Source: Erysipelotrichaceae bacterium (GTDB taxonomy: Bacteria; Bacillota_I; Bacilli_A; Erysipelotrichales; Erysipelotrichaceae). Taken from it: a stretch of DNA of 64,000 nt. The position numbers and the translations under genes are program-made. Location: positions 62,001-126,000 of the forward strand of contig JAFRKA010000026.1 in the NCBI GenBank assembly GCA_017432005.1, in the 5' to 3' direction. Every line of letters begins with the position of its first letter. The first letter of the stretch is position 1. A model generated the notes under the pieces. That model ran no database searches. It had not been told where the DNA came from and worked only from the letters and a program-made list of their open reading frames with translations. Shown here in pieces: positions 24,258-36,061 of the stretch.

Positions 24258-24653
24258 TTATCCTCTAGGTTTCTTCGGTGGACGGCAGCCGTTATGCGGA
24301 ATAGGTGTTACGTCGTTGATGGCTGTGATCTCAAGGCCTGCTGTAGCCAGGGCTCTGATGGCAGCTTCTCTGCCCGGTCCAGGTCCCTTGACGTTTACTT
24401 CGACCTTCTTCATGCCGTGATCCATGGCAGTCTTGCCTGCTGCTTCAGAAACCAGCTGTGCAGCATAAGGTGTAGACTTACGTGAACCTTTATATCCTAA
24501 TGCACCGGCAGAAGACCAGGCGATGACGTTACCTGCTTCATCAGTGATCGTAACGATCGTGTTATTGAATGTTGAGTGGACATGTGCAACGCCACTGGCA
24601 ATATTCTTCTTGACACGTCTCTTGCGTGACGTAGTTTTTGCTTTCTGTGCCAT
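24258..24653 (-). CDS. rpsK: 30S ribosomal protein S11
   Basis: 131 residues with the S11 motifs [32 protein letters not shown] and the C-terminal [13 protein letters not shown]. It lines the mRNA platform of the 30S subunit. Twelve bases separate it from rpsM. Confidence 0.98.
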   Translation of the reverse strand: MAQKAKTTSRKRRVKKNIASGVAHVHSTFNNTIVTITDEAGNVIAWSSAGALGYKGSRKSTPYAAQLVSEAAGKTAMDHGMKKVEVNVKGPGPGREAAIRALATAGLEITAINDVTPIPHNGCRPPKKPRG

Positions 24654-24665
24654 TGTTTATCCTCC

Positions 24666-25031
24666 TTACTTCTTCTTGTTGGCTACGGTTCTTCTCGGAC
24701 CCTTGCGCGTTCTGGCATTGGTCTTGGTCCTCTGACCTCTTACCGGTAAGCCTTTTCTGTGTCTGATGCCGCGGTAGCATGCGACTTCCATCAGACGCTT
24801 GATGTTCAGCTGAGTCTCTCTTCTCAGATCGCCTTCGAGCTTGTATGAATCAAGAGCCTTACGGATGGCATTTTCCTGCTCATCAGTCAGGTCTTTAACA
24901 CGGATGTCTTCGCTGATACCACATTCAGCAAGGACTTTCTTCGCAGTCGTCAGACCTACGCCGTAGATGTAAGTAAGTGCAACAACTACACGTTTATTAT
25001 TTGGAATGTCAACTCCAGCAATACGAGCCAT
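24666..25031 (-). CDS. rpsM: 30S ribosomal protein S13
   Basis: 121 residues, starting [21 protein letters not shown] and ending with a basic tail that contains [16 protein letters not shown]. It contacts P-site tRNA and the 50S subunit. It follows rpmJ. Confidence 0.98.
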   Translation of the reverse strand: MARIAGVDIPNNKRVVVALTYIYGVGLTTAKKVLAECGISEDIRVKDLTDEQENAIRKALDSYKLEGDLRRETQLNIKRLMEVACYRGIRHRKGLPVRGQRTKTNARTRKGPRRTVANKKK

Positions 25032-25049
25032 TAATTCTTTCCTCCCTTA

Positions 25050-25163
25050 TTATCCTTGTCTCTGTTTGTGCTTAGGGTTTTCACAGATAACCATGACGCG
25101 ACCTTTACGTTTGATTACACGACATTTATCGCACATTGGTTTTACAGATGGTCTTACTTTCAT
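25050..25163 (-). CDS. rpmJ: 50S ribosomal protein L36
   Basis: 37-residue ORF. It begins [20 protein letters not shown] and ends [13 protein letters not shown]. The zinc ligands are CDKC, a later Cys and a His, so this is the zinc-binding (C+) form. It lies between infA and rpsM, the standard place. Confidence 0.97.
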   Translation of the reverse strand: MKVRPSVKPMCDKCRVIKRKGRVMVICENPKHKQRQG

Positions 25164-25178
25164 GTTTTCCCTCCCAGA

Positions 25179-25397
25179 CTACTTGTGTCTAAATGTTATT
25201 CGCCCACGTGTTAGATCATAAGGTGAAATCTCAACTGTCACTCTATCACCCGGTAAAATGCGGATGTAATGCATACGGATTTTACCAGAAACGTGAGCCA
25301 GGATCTCGTGACCGTTCTCAAGTTTCACCTTGAATTGTGCATTCGGTAAGGTATCGACTACCAGACCTTCGATTTCAATGACGTCCTGTTTTGCCAA
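25179..25397 (-). CDS. infA: Translation initiation factor IF-1
   Basis: 72 residues forming one S1-type OB fold: [35 protein letters not shown] and a final [12 protein letters not shown]. It occupies the A site during initiation. Four bases separate it from map. Confidence 0.98.
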   Translation of the reverse strand: MAKQDVIEIEGLVVDTLPNAQFKVKLENGHEILAHVSGKIRMHYIRILPGDRVTVEISPYDLTRGRITFRHK

Positions 25398-25401
25398 ATA
25401 A

Positions 25402-26151
25402 CTAATCCTCCTTTGTCAAAATCTTGTAACCATCATCAGTAATGGCTACGGTGTGTTCGTAGTGAGCTGCCCATGAATGGTCATAGCTCTTTACACCCCA
25501 GCCATCCGGCAAGGTGTAACATCTTGCCGATCCCATGAATACCATCGGCTCCACCGCGATGCACATGCCCTTCTTGAGCAGTTCCATCGTTCCCGGCTTG
25601 CCGACATTAGGCACATAAGGATCCTCATGTACGCTTCTGCCGATTCCGTGTCCCGTATAATCTGCCGGAAGCGAATAACCGAAGGATTCGACATAGGTCT
25701 GGATCGCATTCGATATGTCTCCCACATGATTGCCGGGTTTGACCTGCTCTAAACCGATATACAGTGACTGTTCAGTCACTTCCATCAGCTTCAGTACTTC
25801 AGGTGCGACATTGCCGACGGCATATGTCCAGCCTGAATCACCGTGATAGCCTTTATAGCAGGCTCCGACATCGACAGTGATGATATCACCGTCCTTCAAA
25901 ATCGTGTGATCGGGGATCCCGTGCACCAGCATGTCGTTGATCGACGTGCAGACGGCACACGGAAATCCCTGATAATTCTTGAATGATGGTGTTGCACCGT
26001 TCTCTCTGATCACCTCTTCGGCGATCCGATTGATCTCAAGCGTTGATATTCCGGGCTTGATTACCTCTTTCATCTTCCTGTGGACTCTGGCAACGATGCT
26101 GCCGGCGATGTCCATCAGTTCGATCTCCCGAGGTGATTTGATTGAAATCAT
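25402..26151 (-). CDS. map: Methionine aminopeptidase, type I
   Basis: 249 residues from the ATG at 26151. This overlaps the adk TGA by one base (TGATG); a GTG at 26157 would add two residues and is less likely. The metal ligands of the pita-bread fold are visible: [18 protein letters not shown], a HEDP segment, EPM and the final Glu in [10 protein letters not shown]. It removes the initiator Met from nascent proteins. It lacks the SEC-C zinc extension. Confidence 0.96.
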   Translation of the reverse strand: MISIKSPREIELMDIAGSIVARVHRKMKEVIKPGISTLEINRIAEEVIRENGATPSFKNYQGFPCAVCTSINDMLVHGIPDHTILKDGDIITVDVGACYKGYHGDSGWTYAVGNVAPEVLKLMEVTEQSLYIGLEQVKPGNHVGDISNAIQTYVESFGYSLPADYTGHGIGRSVHEDPYVPNVGKPGTMELLKKGMCIAVEPMVFMGSARCYTLPDGWGVKSYDHSWAAHYEHTVAITDDGYKILTKED

Positions 26152-26801
26152 CAGCACAACCCTTCCAAAATGGAATTGATACGTCCATAGACTTCCTCGA
26201 TTCCTCCGGAAGCCTCGACGTGTCTGACGAGGTCCATTGCCTCGTAATACTCAATTACCGGCTGAGTATTCTTGTGATACTCAGACAGTCTTACTTTCAG
26301 ACTGTCCAGGTTATCGTCTTTTCGCTGAATGAGCTCTGCACCGCACTTATCGCATTTTCCTTCCTCTTTAGGAGGATTGGAATAGACGTTGTAGATCTCA
26401 CCGCAGGCCGGGCATAATCTTCTGCCGGTTATACGCTTAATCAGTTCTTCATCATCGATGTTGAGGTTGATCACACAGTCGATCTTCTTGCCCATATCCT
26501 TCAGGATACTGTCAAGATCTTCAGCCTGGTTCCTGGTACGGGGATAACCGTCGAACAGGAATCCGGCATCGATATCGCTGTGTGAGAAACGGTCAGCGAT
26601 GATATCATGAATGATCTCTTCCGGAACCAGTTCGCCCCTGTTCATGTACTCCTGAGCTTTAAGACCTACCGGAGTGGAGTTTCTTACGGCTTCACGAAGC
26701 ATGTCACCGGTCGAAACGTGAACGAGATGATAATTCTTGAGGATGAGTTCAGACATGGTGCCTTTTCCGGCACCCGGAGCACCGATTATTAGAAGATTCA
26801 T
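26151..26801 (-). CDS. adk: Adenylate kinase, zinc-lid type
   Basis: 216 residues. P-loop GAPGAGKGT at 7-15, then STGDMLREA, FDGYPRTRNQAE and a lid with GRRLCPACG and KCDKCG. The four lid cysteines mark the zinc-binding form usual in Gram-positive bacteria. It balances AMP, ADP and ATP. It lies 8 bp downstream of secY. Confidence 0.97.
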   Translation of the reverse strand: MNLLIIGAPGAGKGTMSELILKNYHLVHVSTGDMLREAVRNSTPVGLKAQEYMNRGELVPEEIIHDIIADRFSHSDIDAGFLFDGYPRTRNQAEDLDSILKDMGKKIDCVINLNIDDEELIKRITGRRLCPACGEIYNVYSNPPKEEGKCDKCGAELIQRKDDNLDSLKVRLSEYHKNTQPVIEYYEAMDLVRHVEASGGIEEVYGRINSILEGLC

Positions 26802-26809
26802 TTATACCT

Positions 26810-28096
26810 CTACTTTCCTACAAAACTCTTGTACTGTTTTGAAGTCATCTGCGACTTCATCTGTTTGATCGTATCCATAGCTACACCGACGACGATGATG
26901 ATACCCGTTCCGCCGATCGCCGCACGCTGCGGTAAACCGGTCAGAGCCGATGTCACATACGGCAGGATAGCGATGAATGTAAGCAAGAGAGCACCCAGGC
27001 ACGTGATCCTGTTGAGGACCTTGGAGACATAGTTCTTCGTCTCTGTGCCCGGTCTGACGCCCGGTATATACTGTCCGTTCTTCGCCAGATCATCAGCCAT
27101 CTTCTGCGGGTCGATGGTCAGGTTTGTATAGAAGAACGTGAACAGGATGATCAGTACAGCATAGAAACACAGGAACCAAGGACTTGTGAAATCACAGATC
27201 TTGACCAGCCACTGATAGGCGTCCTGGTTGACCCAGGAAGCGATGATCTGCGGACCCTGAATCAGTGCCGAGGCAAAGATGACAGGGATGACCGATGCCG
27301 AGTTGATCTTTAACGGCAGGTGGTTGAGATCGCCTTTGGTCTTGTTGAGAGCTCTTGATGATGACTGCTGGATCGGGATCCTTCTTTCAGCCATCTGCAT
27401 CAGGACGACCAAGACGATGATCGCGATATACATCACGCAGTACGCGATGAATCCGCCCATGCCCAGTGTCGAAGTTGCACTTTCTCCCAGGAATGTTTCA
27501 TATACCAGTCTGAATGTCGTAGGCATATCTGCGACGATACCGGCAAAGATGATCATGGATGTACCGTTGCCGATACCTTTGGCAGTGATCTGGTCAGCCA
27601 GCCACAGTACGAACATCGTACCGGCAGTGAAGATCACGGCGATGTACAGATAGGATGTAAATCCCGGATTGTCGATGAATCCGTAGCCTGCATAAGCCTT
27701 GTCCAGATACTGCACGATGAAGTAACCCTGGACTAGTGCCATGACCACGCCCAGATATCTGGTGATGCGATCCATCTGCTGACGGCCCTTCTTGCCGGAT
27801 TTGGCCATTTCAGCCAATGCCGGAATGATATCCATGGCCAGCAGTTCGATGATGATGCTGGCAGTGATGTAAGGACCAACACCCAGGGAGAAGATCGACA
27901 TCTGTTCGATGGATCCGCCACCCAGGATCGACATCATACTGAGCAGTGAGTTGGCACTCAGCTTGATGACTGTCGTATTTACGCCCGGAGCCGGAATAGA
28001 CGAACCCAGACGGAAAATAAACAGGATAAATAATGTGAACAGTAGTTTTTTGCGGATATCCTTATGTTTTAAGAAATCAATGAATATCTTAAACAT
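26810..28096 (-). CDS. secY: Protein translocase subunit SecY
   Basis: 428 residues, ten predicted membrane helices, the channel of the Sec translocon. Diagnostic stretches are FRLGSSIPAPGV after the first helix, IEQMSIFSLGVGPYITASI around the plug/TM2 region, and a cytoplasmic KNGQYIPGVRPGTET near the C-terminal third. The start overlaps the rplO stop by one base. Confidence 0.98.
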   Translation of the reverse strand: MFKIFIDFLKHKDIRKKLLFTLFILFIFRLGSSIPAPGVNTTVIKLSANSLLSMMSILGGGSIEQMSIFSLGVGPYITASIIIELLAMDIIPALAEMAKSGKKGRQQMDRITRYLGVVMALVQGYFIVQYLDKAYAGYGFIDNPGFTSYLYIAVIFTAGTMFVLWLADQITAKGIGNGTSMIIFAGIVADMPTTFRLVYETFLGESATSTLGMGGFIAYCVMYIAIIVLVVLMQMAERRIPIQQSSSRALNKTKGDLNHLPLKINSASVIPVIFASALIQGPQIIASWVNQDAYQWLVKICDFTSPWFLCFYAVLIILFTFFYTNLTIDPQKMADDLAKNGQYIPGVRPGTETKNYVSKVLNRITCLGALLLTFIAILPYVTSALTGLPQRAAIGGTGIIIVVGVAMDTIKQMKSQMTSKQYKSFVGK

Positions 28097-28536
28097 CAGA
28101 TCACCTCTACTTTGCCGCCTGCCTTTTCAATTGCGGCCTGAGCCGACTTGGAGATCCTGTTGCATGTAACATTGATCTTCTTCTCCAGCTTGCCGTTACC
28201 CAGGACCTTGATACCGTCGAGCTGTTTCTTGACGATACCGGCCTGTTTGAGTAATTCAGGTGTGACAGTAGTTCCGTCATCAAATCTGTTCAGATCACTG
28301 AGGTTCACGACTGCATATTCAACACGGTTGAAATTGGTGAAACCTCTCTTTGGCATGGACTTGAAGAACGGAGTCTGGCCGCCTTCAAAACCGATCGCAA
28401 CACCGCCGCCTGATCTGGCGTTCTGGCCTTTATGACCTTTACCGGCAGTCTTGCCTGTGCCTGAGCCCTGGCCGCGGCCAAGTCTTTTTCTGGTGTGTCT
28501 TGCACCTTCGTTGTATTTCAGTTCATTTAAGTTCAT
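28096..28536 (-). CDS. rplO: 50S ribosomal protein L15
   Basis: 146 residues: [34 protein letters not shown] is split by eye into the L15 N-terminal motifs [17 protein letters not shown] and GFEGGQTPF; the C-terminus is [11 protein letters not shown]. Only 10 bases separate it from rpsE, so no rpmD (L30) gene is present where it normally lies. Confidence 0.97.
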   Translation of the reverse strand: MNLNELKYNEGARHTRKRLGRGQGSGTGKTAGKGHKGQNARSGGGVAIGFEGGQTPFFKSMPKRGFTNFNRVEYAVVNLSDLNRFDDGTTVTPELLKQAGIVKKQLDGIKVLGNGKLEKKINVTCNRISKSAQAAIEKAGGKVEVI

Positions 28537-28546
28537 AACACACCTC

Positions 28547-29092
28547 CTAGCGTACTTCTTCGACCTTCAGGCCACGTAATTTGGCAACTGAATTGACAGT
28601 CTTGAGCTCGGTGAGAGCCTTCATGGTCGCATGGACCTGGTTGATCGGGGTACGTGAACCGACACATTTGGAAATGACATCGGTCGCACCGGCGAGTTCG
28701 AGTACGGCACGAACTACACCACCGGCAACGATACCGGTACCTGGAGCTGCCGGTCTCAGGACGACCTGGCCTGCACCGTAATTGCCTACTGTTGCATGCG
28801 GGATGGTTCTGTTACCGTCAACAAGTGAAATCCTCTTAACGTTCTTCTTTGCTGCTTCCGATGCCTTTCTGATGGCATCAGGAACTTCATTGGCCTTGCC
28901 TAAAGCGTAACCTACTCTGCCCTTCTTATCGCCGACGACTACGATGGCTGCGAATCTCATCTTACGGCCACCCTTGACAGTCTTTGATATACGGTTGATC
29001 TGTACTACACGCTCGTCAAATTCCTTGACTTCCTTGACAAATCTTCTGGGTTTTCTGTTGTCTCTTCTGTTATCTTTGTTAGTATTTTCCAT
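28547..29092 (-). CDS. rpsE: 30S ribosomal protein S5
   Basis: 181 residues with the dsRNA-binding-like N domain ([20 protein letters not shown]) and the second domain [16 protein letters not shown]5 works in decoding accuracy. The basic N-terminal extension (RDNRKPRRF) is slightly longer than usual. Confidence 0.97.
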   Translation of the reverse strand: MENTNKDNRRDNRKPRRFVKEVKEFDERVVQINRISKTVKGGRKMRFAAIVVVGDKKGRVGYALGKANEVPDAIRKASEAAKKNVKRISLVDGNRTIPHATVGNYGAGQVVLRPAAPGTGIVAGGVVRAVLELAGATDVISKCVGSRTPINQVHATMKALTELKTVNSVAKLRGLKVEEVR

Positions 29093-29103
29093 AAATAACT
29101 CCC

Positions 29104-29460
29104 CTAGAATTTAAGGCCAGCTTCTCTGGCAGCTTCAGCAAGTGCCTGCACTCTGCCGTGATACAGATAACCGCCACGGTCGAAGCAAACGTTTTCGATT
29201 CCTTTTTCCTTAGCTCTTTCGGCTAATTTTGTACCGACTGTTCTGGCAGCTTCCACATTACCGCCGTTAGCCAGTTTCAATTCTACTGATGAACAAGAAA
29301 CTAAAGTTGCACCCTTTTCATCATCAATGATCTGCGCATGGATGTTGGCATTTGAACGGAAGACGTTCAGGCGTGGGCATTCAGCAGTACCGATAACTTT
29401 GTTTCTGATACGTTCATGACGTCTCTGACGAGCTTTGTTCTTATCTTGTATAGAATACAT
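29104..29460 (-). CDS. rplR: 50S ribosomal protein L18
   Basis: 118 residues: [19 protein letters not shown], then [20 protein letters not shown]. It binds 5S rRNA together with L5. A GGAG-type site precedes the ATG. Confidence 0.97.
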   Translation of the reverse strand: MYSIQDKNKARQRRHERIRNKVIGTAECPRLNVFRSNANIHAQIIDDEKGATLVSCSSVELKLANGGNVEAARTVGTKLAERAKEKGIENVCFDRGGYLYHGRVQALAEAAREAGLKF

Positions 29461-29478
29461 ATCTTTACTCCTTTCCCA

Positions 29479-30027
29479 CTATGAGCCTGAAACAGCTGTC
29501 TTACCTTCCTTGTGAGCGACTTTTTCGCCCTGGTATCTGATACCCTTGCCTTTGTAAGGTTCAGGTTTACGGAAGGCTCTGATCTGCGAAGCTATTTCGC
29601 CAACTCTCTGCTTATCGATTCCTGATACGACGATCGTCGTCGGATTAGGAACTTCAACGGTCACACCCTCTTCGATATCCATGTTGATATCATGGGAATA
29701 ACCCAGGTTAAGATTCAAGGTCTTGCCGTTCATGGCAGCCTTGTAACCGATACCGACGATCTCAAGTGTCTTCTTGAAACCCTCAGTCGTACCCACGATC
29801 ATGTTGTGGATCAGGGCTCTGGTCGTGCCATGAAGCTGTTTGGTGTGCTTTTCTTCGTTAGCTCTTGTGCAGTTAACTTCAGCACCGTCCACTTTTACAG
29901 TGATCAGCGGACTAAACTGACGTGATAAAGTTCCCTTGGGACCCTTTACCGTCACCTCATTACTGTCAGATACGCTTATCTCGCATCCGGCAGGAATGGT
30001 AATCGTTTTATTACCGATACGTGACAT
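29479..30027 (-). CDS. rplF: 50S ribosomal protein L6
   Basis: 182 residues, starting MSRIGNKTITIPAGCEI and ending with the conserved RKPEPYKGKGIRYQGE. It lies near the factor-binding site of the 50S subunit. Confidence 0.98.
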   Translation of the reverse strand: MSRIGNKTITIPAGCEISVSDSNEVTVKGPKGTLSRQFSPLITVKVDGAEVNCTRANEEKHTKQLHGTTRALIHNMIVGTTEGFKKTLEIVGIGYKAAMNGKTLNLNLGYSHDINMDIEEGVTVEVPNPTTIVVSGIDKQRVGEIASQIRAFRKPEPYKGKGIRYQGEKVAHKEGKTAVSGS

Positions 30028-30043
30028 AATTTTCTCCTTACTC

Positions 30044-30445
30044 TTACCACACGTAGGCCACGACTTCGCCGCCCAGGTTCTGTTTCCTGGCGTCTCTGTC
30101 AGTCATGAGGCCCTTGGATGTGGATATGATCGCGATTCCCAGTCCGTTCAAGACTCTAGGCACGGCATTGCCCTTGGCGTAGACTCTTAAACCCGGTTTG
30201 GAAATCCTCTTGAGACCGGTGATGACTTTCTGCTTGTCCGGTCCATATTTCAGATCGACGGTGATCGTCTTATCTTTAGCTGTTTCGCCCTCAACTGAAT
30301 AGCCATTGATATAGCCTTCCTGTTTCAGGATGCGGGCAATTTCAACTTTCATCTTGCTTGACGGGATCGTTACAGTCTCATGTTCGGCAGCTAAGCCGTT
30401 TCTGATTCTAGTAAGCATATCAGCAATAGGATCTGTCATACTCAT
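30044..30445 (-). CDS. rpsH: 30S ribosomal protein S8
   Basis: 133 residues: [20 protein letters not shown], then the C-terminal [15 protein letters not shown] central 16S rRNA organizer that in many bacteria also represses the spc operon; whether it does so here is unknown. Confidence 0.98.
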   Translation of the reverse strand: MSMTDPIADMLTRIRNGLAAEHETVTIPSSKMKVEIARILKQEGYINGYSVEGETAKDKTITVDLKYGPDKQKVITGLKRISKPGLRVYAKGNAVPRVLNGLGIAIISTSKGLMTDRDARKQNLGGEVVAYVW

Positions 30446-30461
30446 TGTTCATTACCCTCCT

Positions 30462-30647
30462 TTACCAGCTCGCCTTCTTTACTCCCGGGATCTGGCCCTT
30501 GTAAGCCAGTTCTCTGAAGCAGATACGGCATAATTTGTACTTTCTCAGTACGGAATGCGGACGTCCGCATCTTTCACATCTCGTGTAAGCTCTGGTCGAG
30601 AACTTAGCAGGACGATGTGCTTTAACTTTCATTGATGTCTTTGCCAT
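30462..30647 (-). CDS. rpsN: 30S ribosomal protein S14, zinc type
   Basis: 61 residues, the short zinc-binding form, with CERCGRPH and CRICF supplying four cysteines. It sits between rplE and rpsH. Confidence 0.97.
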   Translation of the reverse strand: MAKTSMKVKAHRPAKFSTRAYTRCERCGRPHSVLRKYKLCRICFRELAYKGQIPGVKKASW

Positions 30648-30661
30648 AAGTTCTCCTTTCC

Positions 30662-31201
30662 CTACTTCGCAAACGGCATGCCAAGTTCAGTTAAGAGTTC
30701 CTTGGCTTCTTCGTTAGTCTTGGCGGTGGTAACGATGACGATATCCATACCACGGACCTTGCTTACCTTATCGTATTCGATCTCCGGGAAGATGATCTGT
30801 TCCTTGACACCCAGTGTGTAGTTGCCGCGGCCGTCGAAAGCGGTATTGCTTACGCCACGGAAGTCTCTTACACGTGGTAAGGAAACATTGACCAGCTTGT
30901 CCAGGAAGTCGTACATCTTCTCGCCTCTGAGGGTGACCTTGCAGCCGATCGGCGTGTCTTCTCTCAGTTTGAAGTTGGCGATGGATTTCTTGGCTTTGGT
31001 GATGACCGGTTTCAGGCCGGCGATCAGGGTCATATCGGCAACTGCATCTTCGAGCTGTTTCGGCTCGGATACAGCTTCACCGACACCCATATTGAGCACG
31101 ATCTTGGCTACCTTCGGACATTCCATGGCAGAAGAATAGCTGTGCTTCTTGATCAGAGCAGGTCTGATCTCCTTGACATATCTTTCCTGTAAACGGTTCA
31201 T
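30662..31201 (-). CDS. rplE: 50S ribosomal protein L5
   Basis: 179 residues. [26 protein letters not shown] is represented by the motifs [10 protein letters not shown] and [13 protein letters not shown]-type end is [15 protein letters not shown]. It binds 5S rRNA. The start overlaps the rplX stop by one base. Confidence 0.97.
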   Translation of the reverse strand: MNRLQERYVKEIRPALIKKHSYSSAMECPKVAKIVLNMGVGEAVSEPKQLEDAVADMTLIAGLKPVITKAKKSIANFKLREDTPIGCKVTLRGEKMYDFLDKLVNVSLPRVRDFRGVSNTAFDGRGNYTLGVKEQIIFPEIEYDKVSKVRGMDIVIVTTAKTNEEAKELLTELGMPFAK

Positions 31202-31488
31202 TATTTCTTAGCCCCCTTTACATTTTTCTTGGCTGTCGTCTTCTTGGCAGCCGTCTTCTTTTTCTTCTTGTCGTCGACTAGTTTGACGTTAGATACAGAG
31301 ATCGGCAGTTCCTTGTTGATGATACCGCCGTCCGGATTGGCGTTGGAAGGCTTTGAATGTCTCTTGACGACATTGACGCCCTCAACGATGACTCTGTTTG
31401 AACGTGGAAGAGCTGCTACGACCTCAGCTACGACACCCTTGTCGTCGCCGGCGATGATTTTGACTTTGTCACCTTTTTTGATCTTCAT
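31201..31488 (-). CDS. rplX: 50S ribosomal protein L24
   Basis: 95 residues. [20 protein letters not shown] is the KOW motif. After residue 75 it carries a low-complexity Lys/Ala tail ([15 protein letters not shown]), longer and more basic than the usual L24 end. Confidence 0.96.
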   Translation of the reverse strand: MKIKKGDKVKIIAGDDKGVVAEVVAALPRSNRVIVEGVNVVKRHSKPSNANPDGGIINKELPISVSNVKLVDDKKKKKTAAKKTTAKKNVKGAKK

Positions 31489-31498
31489 AGCTTCCTCC

Positions 31499-31867
31499 TT
31501 ACAGTACTTCCGGAGCCAGGGACACGATCTTCATGTAGTCCTTGTCACGGAGTTCTCTGGCCACCGGGCCGAAGATACGCGTACCCAGCGGTGTCTTGTC
31601 ATCCTTGATGATGACAGCGGCATTGTCATCGAATTTGATGAACGTACCGTTTTCTCTTCTCAATCCATATTTCGTTCTAACGATAACGGCCTTGACGACC
31701 TGGCCTTTCTTGGCAGTTCCGCCCGGTGTAGCGTCCTTGACTGAGCAGACGACGACATCACCGATATTGGCATATTTTCTTCTTGAACCACCTAAGCAGC
31801 GGATAACCAGCAGTTCCTTGGCACCGGTATTGTCAGCTACTTTTAATCTTGCTTCATTGCTAATCAT
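31499..31867 (-). CDS. rplN: 50S ribosomal protein L14
   Basis: 122 residues: [31 protein letters not shown] and the C-terminal [11 protein letters not shown]. It forms an intersubunit bridge. Confidence 0.98.
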   Translation of the reverse strand: MISNEARLKVADNTGAKELLVIRCLGGSRRKYANIGDVVVCSVKDATPGGTAKKGQVVKAVIVRTKYGLRRENGTFIKFDDNAAVIIKDDKTPLGTRIFGPVARELRDKDYMKIVSLAPEVL

Positions 31868-31877
31868 ACGGTCCCTC

Positions 31878-32138
31878 CTACAGAACTACTGCTTTTTCGA
31901 CGACCTTTACCAGACGGAAGTGAACTTCCTTGGAAATGGTCCTTGTTTCCATGATGACGACTGTATCACCGACGTGGGCTTCATTGTTCTCATCATGTGC
32001 CTTGAATTTTCTCGTGAATTTGGTGCCTTTACCATATAAAGGATGGTTCTTCTTTTCGTTGATGGCAACGACGATCGTTTTATCCATCTTGTCAGATGTG
32101 ACGACACCGGTTAAAGTTCTGCGCGATGTTCTTTCCAT
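31878..32138 (-). CDS. rpsQ: 30S ribosomal protein S17
   Basis: 86 residues with [33 protein letters not shown] and [13 protein letters not shown]-fold protein binding 16S rRNA. Three bases separate it from rpmC. Confidence 0.97.
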   Translation of the reverse strand: MERTSRRTLTGVVTSDKMDKTIVVAINEKKNHPLYGKGTKFTRKFKAHDENNEAHVGDTVVIMETRTISKEVHFRLVKVVEKAVVL

Positions 32139-32141
32139 TGA

Positions 32142-32345
32142 TTAACCCTCCTTTACTTCACTTTCTCTTTCATGCAGGACTGTTAAGATCCTGGCAATTG
32201 ACTTCTTAAGTTCTCTGATACGCATTGGGTTTTCGATTGAACCAGTTGCTCTGGCAAATCTGAGGTCGAATAGTTCGACTTTCATCTCATCCAAAGTTTT
32301 CTTGAGATCTTCAGAAGATTTTTCTCTGATTTCTTTGATATTCAT
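32142..32345 (-). CDS. rpmC: 50S ribosomal protein L29
   Basis: 67 residues, two-helix protein with ELFDLRFARATGSIENP and SIARILTVLHERE. It lies at the tunnel exit near L23. Confidence 0.96.
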   Translation of the reverse strand: MNIKEIREKSSEDLKKTLDEMKVELFDLRFARATGSIENPMRIRELKKSIARILTVLHERESEVKEG

Positions 32346-32347
32346 AA

Positions 32348-32758
32348 CTATTCACCTTTCTTGACAAATTTTGCTTTGACAGGAAGTTTGTTCTGACCGA
32401 GTCTTAATGCTTCTCTGGCCGTTGCCTCATCGACACCGCCGATCTCAAACATGACTCTGCCCTTCTGAACGACTGCGACCCAGCCTTCAGGAGCACCCTT
32501 ACCTGATCCCATACGTACTTCCAGAGGTTTCTTGGTTCTGGCCATCTGCGGGAAGATCTTGATCCAGACCTGGCCGCCACGGTTCATGTATCTGGTCATG
32601 GCAACACGGGCTGCCTCGATCTGATTGGAAGATACATAACCGCCTTCCATAGCTACCAGACCGTAATCGCCGAAGACGACATCACGGCCGGCTTTTGACT
32701 TACCTTCGTAACTCAGACGATGAGGACGACGATACTTTGTTCTTTTTGGCATTAACAT
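32348..32758 (-). CDS. rplP: 50S ribosomal protein L16
   Basis: 136 residues, starting [20 protein letters not shown] and containing [19 protein letters not shown]. It positions A-site tRNA. Its start is 2 bp after the rpsC stop. Confidence 0.97.
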   Translation of the reverse strand: MLMPKRTKYRRPHRLSYEGKSKAGRDVVFGDYGLVAMEGGYVSSNQIEAARVAMTRYMNRGGQVWIKIFPQMARTKKPLEVRMGSGKGAPEGWVAVVQKGRVMFEIGGVDEATAREALRLGQNKLPVKAKFVKKGE

Positions 32759-32760
32759 AA

Positions 32761-33552
32761 TTATTCAGCATCCTCCTTCTTTTCTTCGACGGCAGGAGCT
32801 TCAGCCGGTTTAGCTTCTGCTACAGGAGCTTCACCGTCTCTTCTCTGTGCGTCTCTTCTCGGTCTTCTGTCTCTGTTTGGACGGGAGGCCATCTTTGGCT
32901 TCTCCGGTTCCTTGACCATCTCACCCGGTAAGACTTCACCGCGGCAGATCCAGACCTTGACACCGAGCTTGCCATACGCAGTCATAGCTTCTTCCCAGGC
33001 ATAGTCGATATCGGAACGTAAAGTATGCAGAGATACTGAACCTTCGGAATATCCTTCGCTTCTGGCGATATCAGCACCGCCTAAACGGCCGGAAATAGCT
33101 GTCTTGATGCCCTTGGCACCGGCTCTCATGGTCTGCTGGATGGCTCTTTTCTGAGCAGTACGGAATGACTGTCTTTCTTCAAGCATCTTGACGATCTTTA
33201 AAGCGACAAGTCTTGCATCCAGATCCGGATTGGCAACTTCAACGATATTGATATTGATATCCTTACCGTTAGTTAATTTAACGAGTTTCTTCTTCAGTTC
33301 CTCGATCCTGGAACCGTCAGAACCTACGAACATGCCCGGACGGGCAGTTCTGATAATCAGATTGACATGATTCTTGCTTCTTTCGATCTCTACGCGTGAT
33401 ACTAAGCAATCAGCGCAGTCTTTCAAGATAAGTTCACGAATCGCAACGTCTTCGAGCAATAAATCGCCATATTCTTTTTCAGCATACCATCTGGACTCCC
33501 AGTCACGGATGACGCCGACTCTTAATCCTATCGGACTTACTTTCTGACCCAT
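32761..33552 (-). CDS. rpsC: 30S ribosomal protein S3
   Basis: 263 residues. The start [20 protein letters not shown], a KH domain, and [11 protein letters not shown] are canonical. The last 45 residues are a charged Arg/Asp then Ala/Pro/Glu tail ([15 protein letters not shown]) that extends beyond the usual end. S3 lines the mRNA entry channel. Confidence 0.97.
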   Translation of the reverse strand: MGQKVSPIGLRVGVIRDWESRWYAEKEYGDLLLEDVAIRELILKDCADCLVSRVEIERSKNHVNLIIRTARPGMFVGSDGSRIEELKKKLVKLTNGKDININIVEVANPDLDARLVALKIVKMLEERQSFRTAQKRAIQQTMRAGAKGIKTAISGRLGGADIARSEGYSEGSVSLHTLRSDIDYAWEEAMTAYGKLGVKVWICRGEVLPGEMVKEPEKPKMASRPNRDRRPRRDAQRRDGEAPVAEAKPAEAPAVEEKKEDAE

Positions 33553-33564
33553 TGATTTTCCTCC

Positions 33565-33939
33565 TTATCTTTCTGCTACTACCACGGTGATGTGGCTCGT
33601 TCTCTTCATGATCGGTGAAGCAGAACCCTTTGCTCTCGGCATGAATCTCTTCAGTGTGATGCCTTCATTGGCATAGCACTCTTTGACATAAAGCTTGCTC
33701 TCGTCCATCTGGAAATTGTGTGTTGCATTTGCGCAGGCGGACTTGAGGACCTTGGAGGTCACTCTGGCAGCCTTATTAGGAATGAAACTCAGCAGAGCTG
33801 CTGCTTCTTTAGCATCCTTACCCCTGATCAGGTCAAGGACCAGCTTGGCCTTTCTCGTGGTAACTCTTACTGTCTTTGCAGTAGCCTTGACATCGCGAGG
33901 TTCAGGCTTTTTGACTTCTTCAGTTTTCTTTCTTGCCAT
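33565..33939 (-). CDS. rplV: 50S ribosomal protein L22
   Basis: 124 residues. A short charged N-terminal extension precedes the core with [18 protein letters not shown] and a C-terminal [20 protein letters not shown]. The beta hairpin reaches into the exit tunnel. Confidence 0.97.
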   Translation of the reverse strand: MARKKTEEVKKPEPRDVKATAKTVRVTTRKAKLVLDLIRGKDAKEAAALLSFIPNKAARVTSKVLKSACANATHNFQMDESKLYVKECYANEGITLKRFMPRAKGSASPIMKRTSHITVVVAER

Positions 33940-33949
33940 GTTCTACCTC

Positions 33950-34231
33950 CTATGCCTTTCTGTCGTCATCGGCATGTGAGCCGTGACCGCCGAATTTTCT
34001 GGTCATAACGAATTCACCGAGCTTATGACCGACCATGTCTTCCGTAACATATACCGGAACATGTTCCTTGCCATTGTGTACGGCGAACGTATGTTCAACA
34101 AATGCAGGGAAGATCGTAGATCTTCTTGACCAGGTCTTGATAACTTCTTTTTTGCCGGATGCATTCAGTGCTTCAACCTTTTTAAGCAGGTATTCATCAA
34201 CAAACGGACCCTTCTTTAAACTTCTACTCAT
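33950..34231 (-). CDS. rpsS: 30S ribosomal protein S19
   Basis: 93 residues: [40 protein letters not shown] and a [14 protein letters not shown] end. It contacts S13 in the 30S head. Confidence 0.98.
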   Translation of the reverse strand: MSRSLKKGPFVDEYLLKKVEALNASGKKEVIKTWSRRSTIFPAFVEHTFAVHNGKEHVPVYVTEDMVGHKLGEFVMTRKFGGHGSHADDDRKA

Positions 34232-34245
34232 TTTTCTTCCCCTTT

Positions 34246-35079
<834 letters not shown>

Positions 35080-35143
35080 TTCTATTTTTCCTCCTCATGC
35101 AAATTATCCGGAAATAGCATTTTTCTTCCGATAGTTCGATCGA

Positions 35144-35434
35144 TTACTTATCCGCAAGGATATCGATCTTGTAACCGTCTTTAAGCTTTACGTAAGCTTT
35201 TCTCAGATGGTTGGTCTTGCCAACGTATCTTCCCATACGTTTGGTCTTTGGTTTCTGATTAACCAGATTGACGGAAGCGACCTTGACATTGAAGATCTCT
35301 TCAACAGCCTGTCTGATCTGGATCTTGTTTGTGCCCTTGGCAACTTCGAAGACGACCGTATTGTCGCTTTCCTGTGCCTTGATGGTCTTTTCTGTTACAA
35401 GAGGACGGACGATGATGTCTCTAGCGTTACTCAT
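35144..35434 (-). CDS. rplW: 50S ribosomal protein L23
   Basis: 96 residues: [38 protein letters not shown], and a basic C-terminal [20 protein letters not shown]. Docking site of trigger factor and SRP. It overlaps rplD by 8 bp. Confidence 0.97.
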   Translation of the reverse strand: MSNARDIIVRPLVTEKTIKAQESDNTVVFEVAKGTNKIQIRQAVEEIFNVKVASVNLVNQKPKTKRMGRYVGKTNHLRKAYVKLKDGYKIDILADK

Positions 35435-36059
35435 TACCTAATACCTCCCCTAATTTCACAGCAGCAGTCTTGGTGAGAACCAGCTTGCCGGCATTCTGCA
35501 GATCATAGATATTCAGACCTTCAACAGAAGTCATGACGATGTTCTCGAGATTTCTTAAGCTTAAGTAAGCATTGTTGAAATCTTCCTCGACGTCTACTAC
35601 AAATAATGCTTTTCTATCAATACCGAGATCCTTTAATACTTTAAGGAAATCTTTGGTCTTGATGGCATCCATATTGACATTCTCAACACAGATGATGTTC
35701 TTTTCGTTAGCCTTGAGTGTCAGACCTGAACGTAATGCCAGTCTTCTGACCTTTCTGTTGAGCTTGAACGTATGGCTTCTCGGAGTCGGACCGAACGGTA
35801 CACCACCGTGTCTGAACTGTGTAGCACGGGTGCTACCCTGTCTGGCTCTGCCTGTACCCTTCTGTCTGAAAGGCTTCTTGCCGCCGCCTGATACTTCGGA
35901 ACGGCCCTTTACATCGTGAGTTCCCTGTCTCCATGAACTCTGCTGTCTCAATAAGGCATCGAAGATAGCCTGATTGTTGACTTCACACTGGAACACTGAA
36001 TCAGCGAGTTCGACATTACCGACTTTCTTGCCGGTTAAATCCAAAACTTCCAACTTCAT
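35427..36059 (-). CDS. rplD: 50S ribosomal protein L4
   Basis: 210 residues with [20 protein letters not shown] in the tunnel loop and a Rossmann-like body. In some bacteria L4 represses its own S10 operon through the leader RNA; whether that applies here is unknown. Confidence 0.97.
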   Translation of the reverse strand: MKLEVLDLTGKKVGNVELADSVFQCEVNNQAIFDALLRQQSSWRQGTHDVKGRSEVSGGGKKPFRQKGTGRARQGSTRATQFRHGGVPFGPTPRSHTFKLNRKVRRLALRSGLTLKANEKNIICVENVNMDAIKTKDFLKVLKDLGIDRKALFVVDVEEDFNNAYLSLRNLENIVMTSVEGLNIYDLQNAGKLVLTKTAAVKLGEVLGNE

Positions 36060-36061
36060 AA

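Noticed and set aside
35080..35143. Inverted repeat between rplB and rplW as a terminator
   Set aside because: The hairpin is imperfect and has no T tract; the operon must continue through it.
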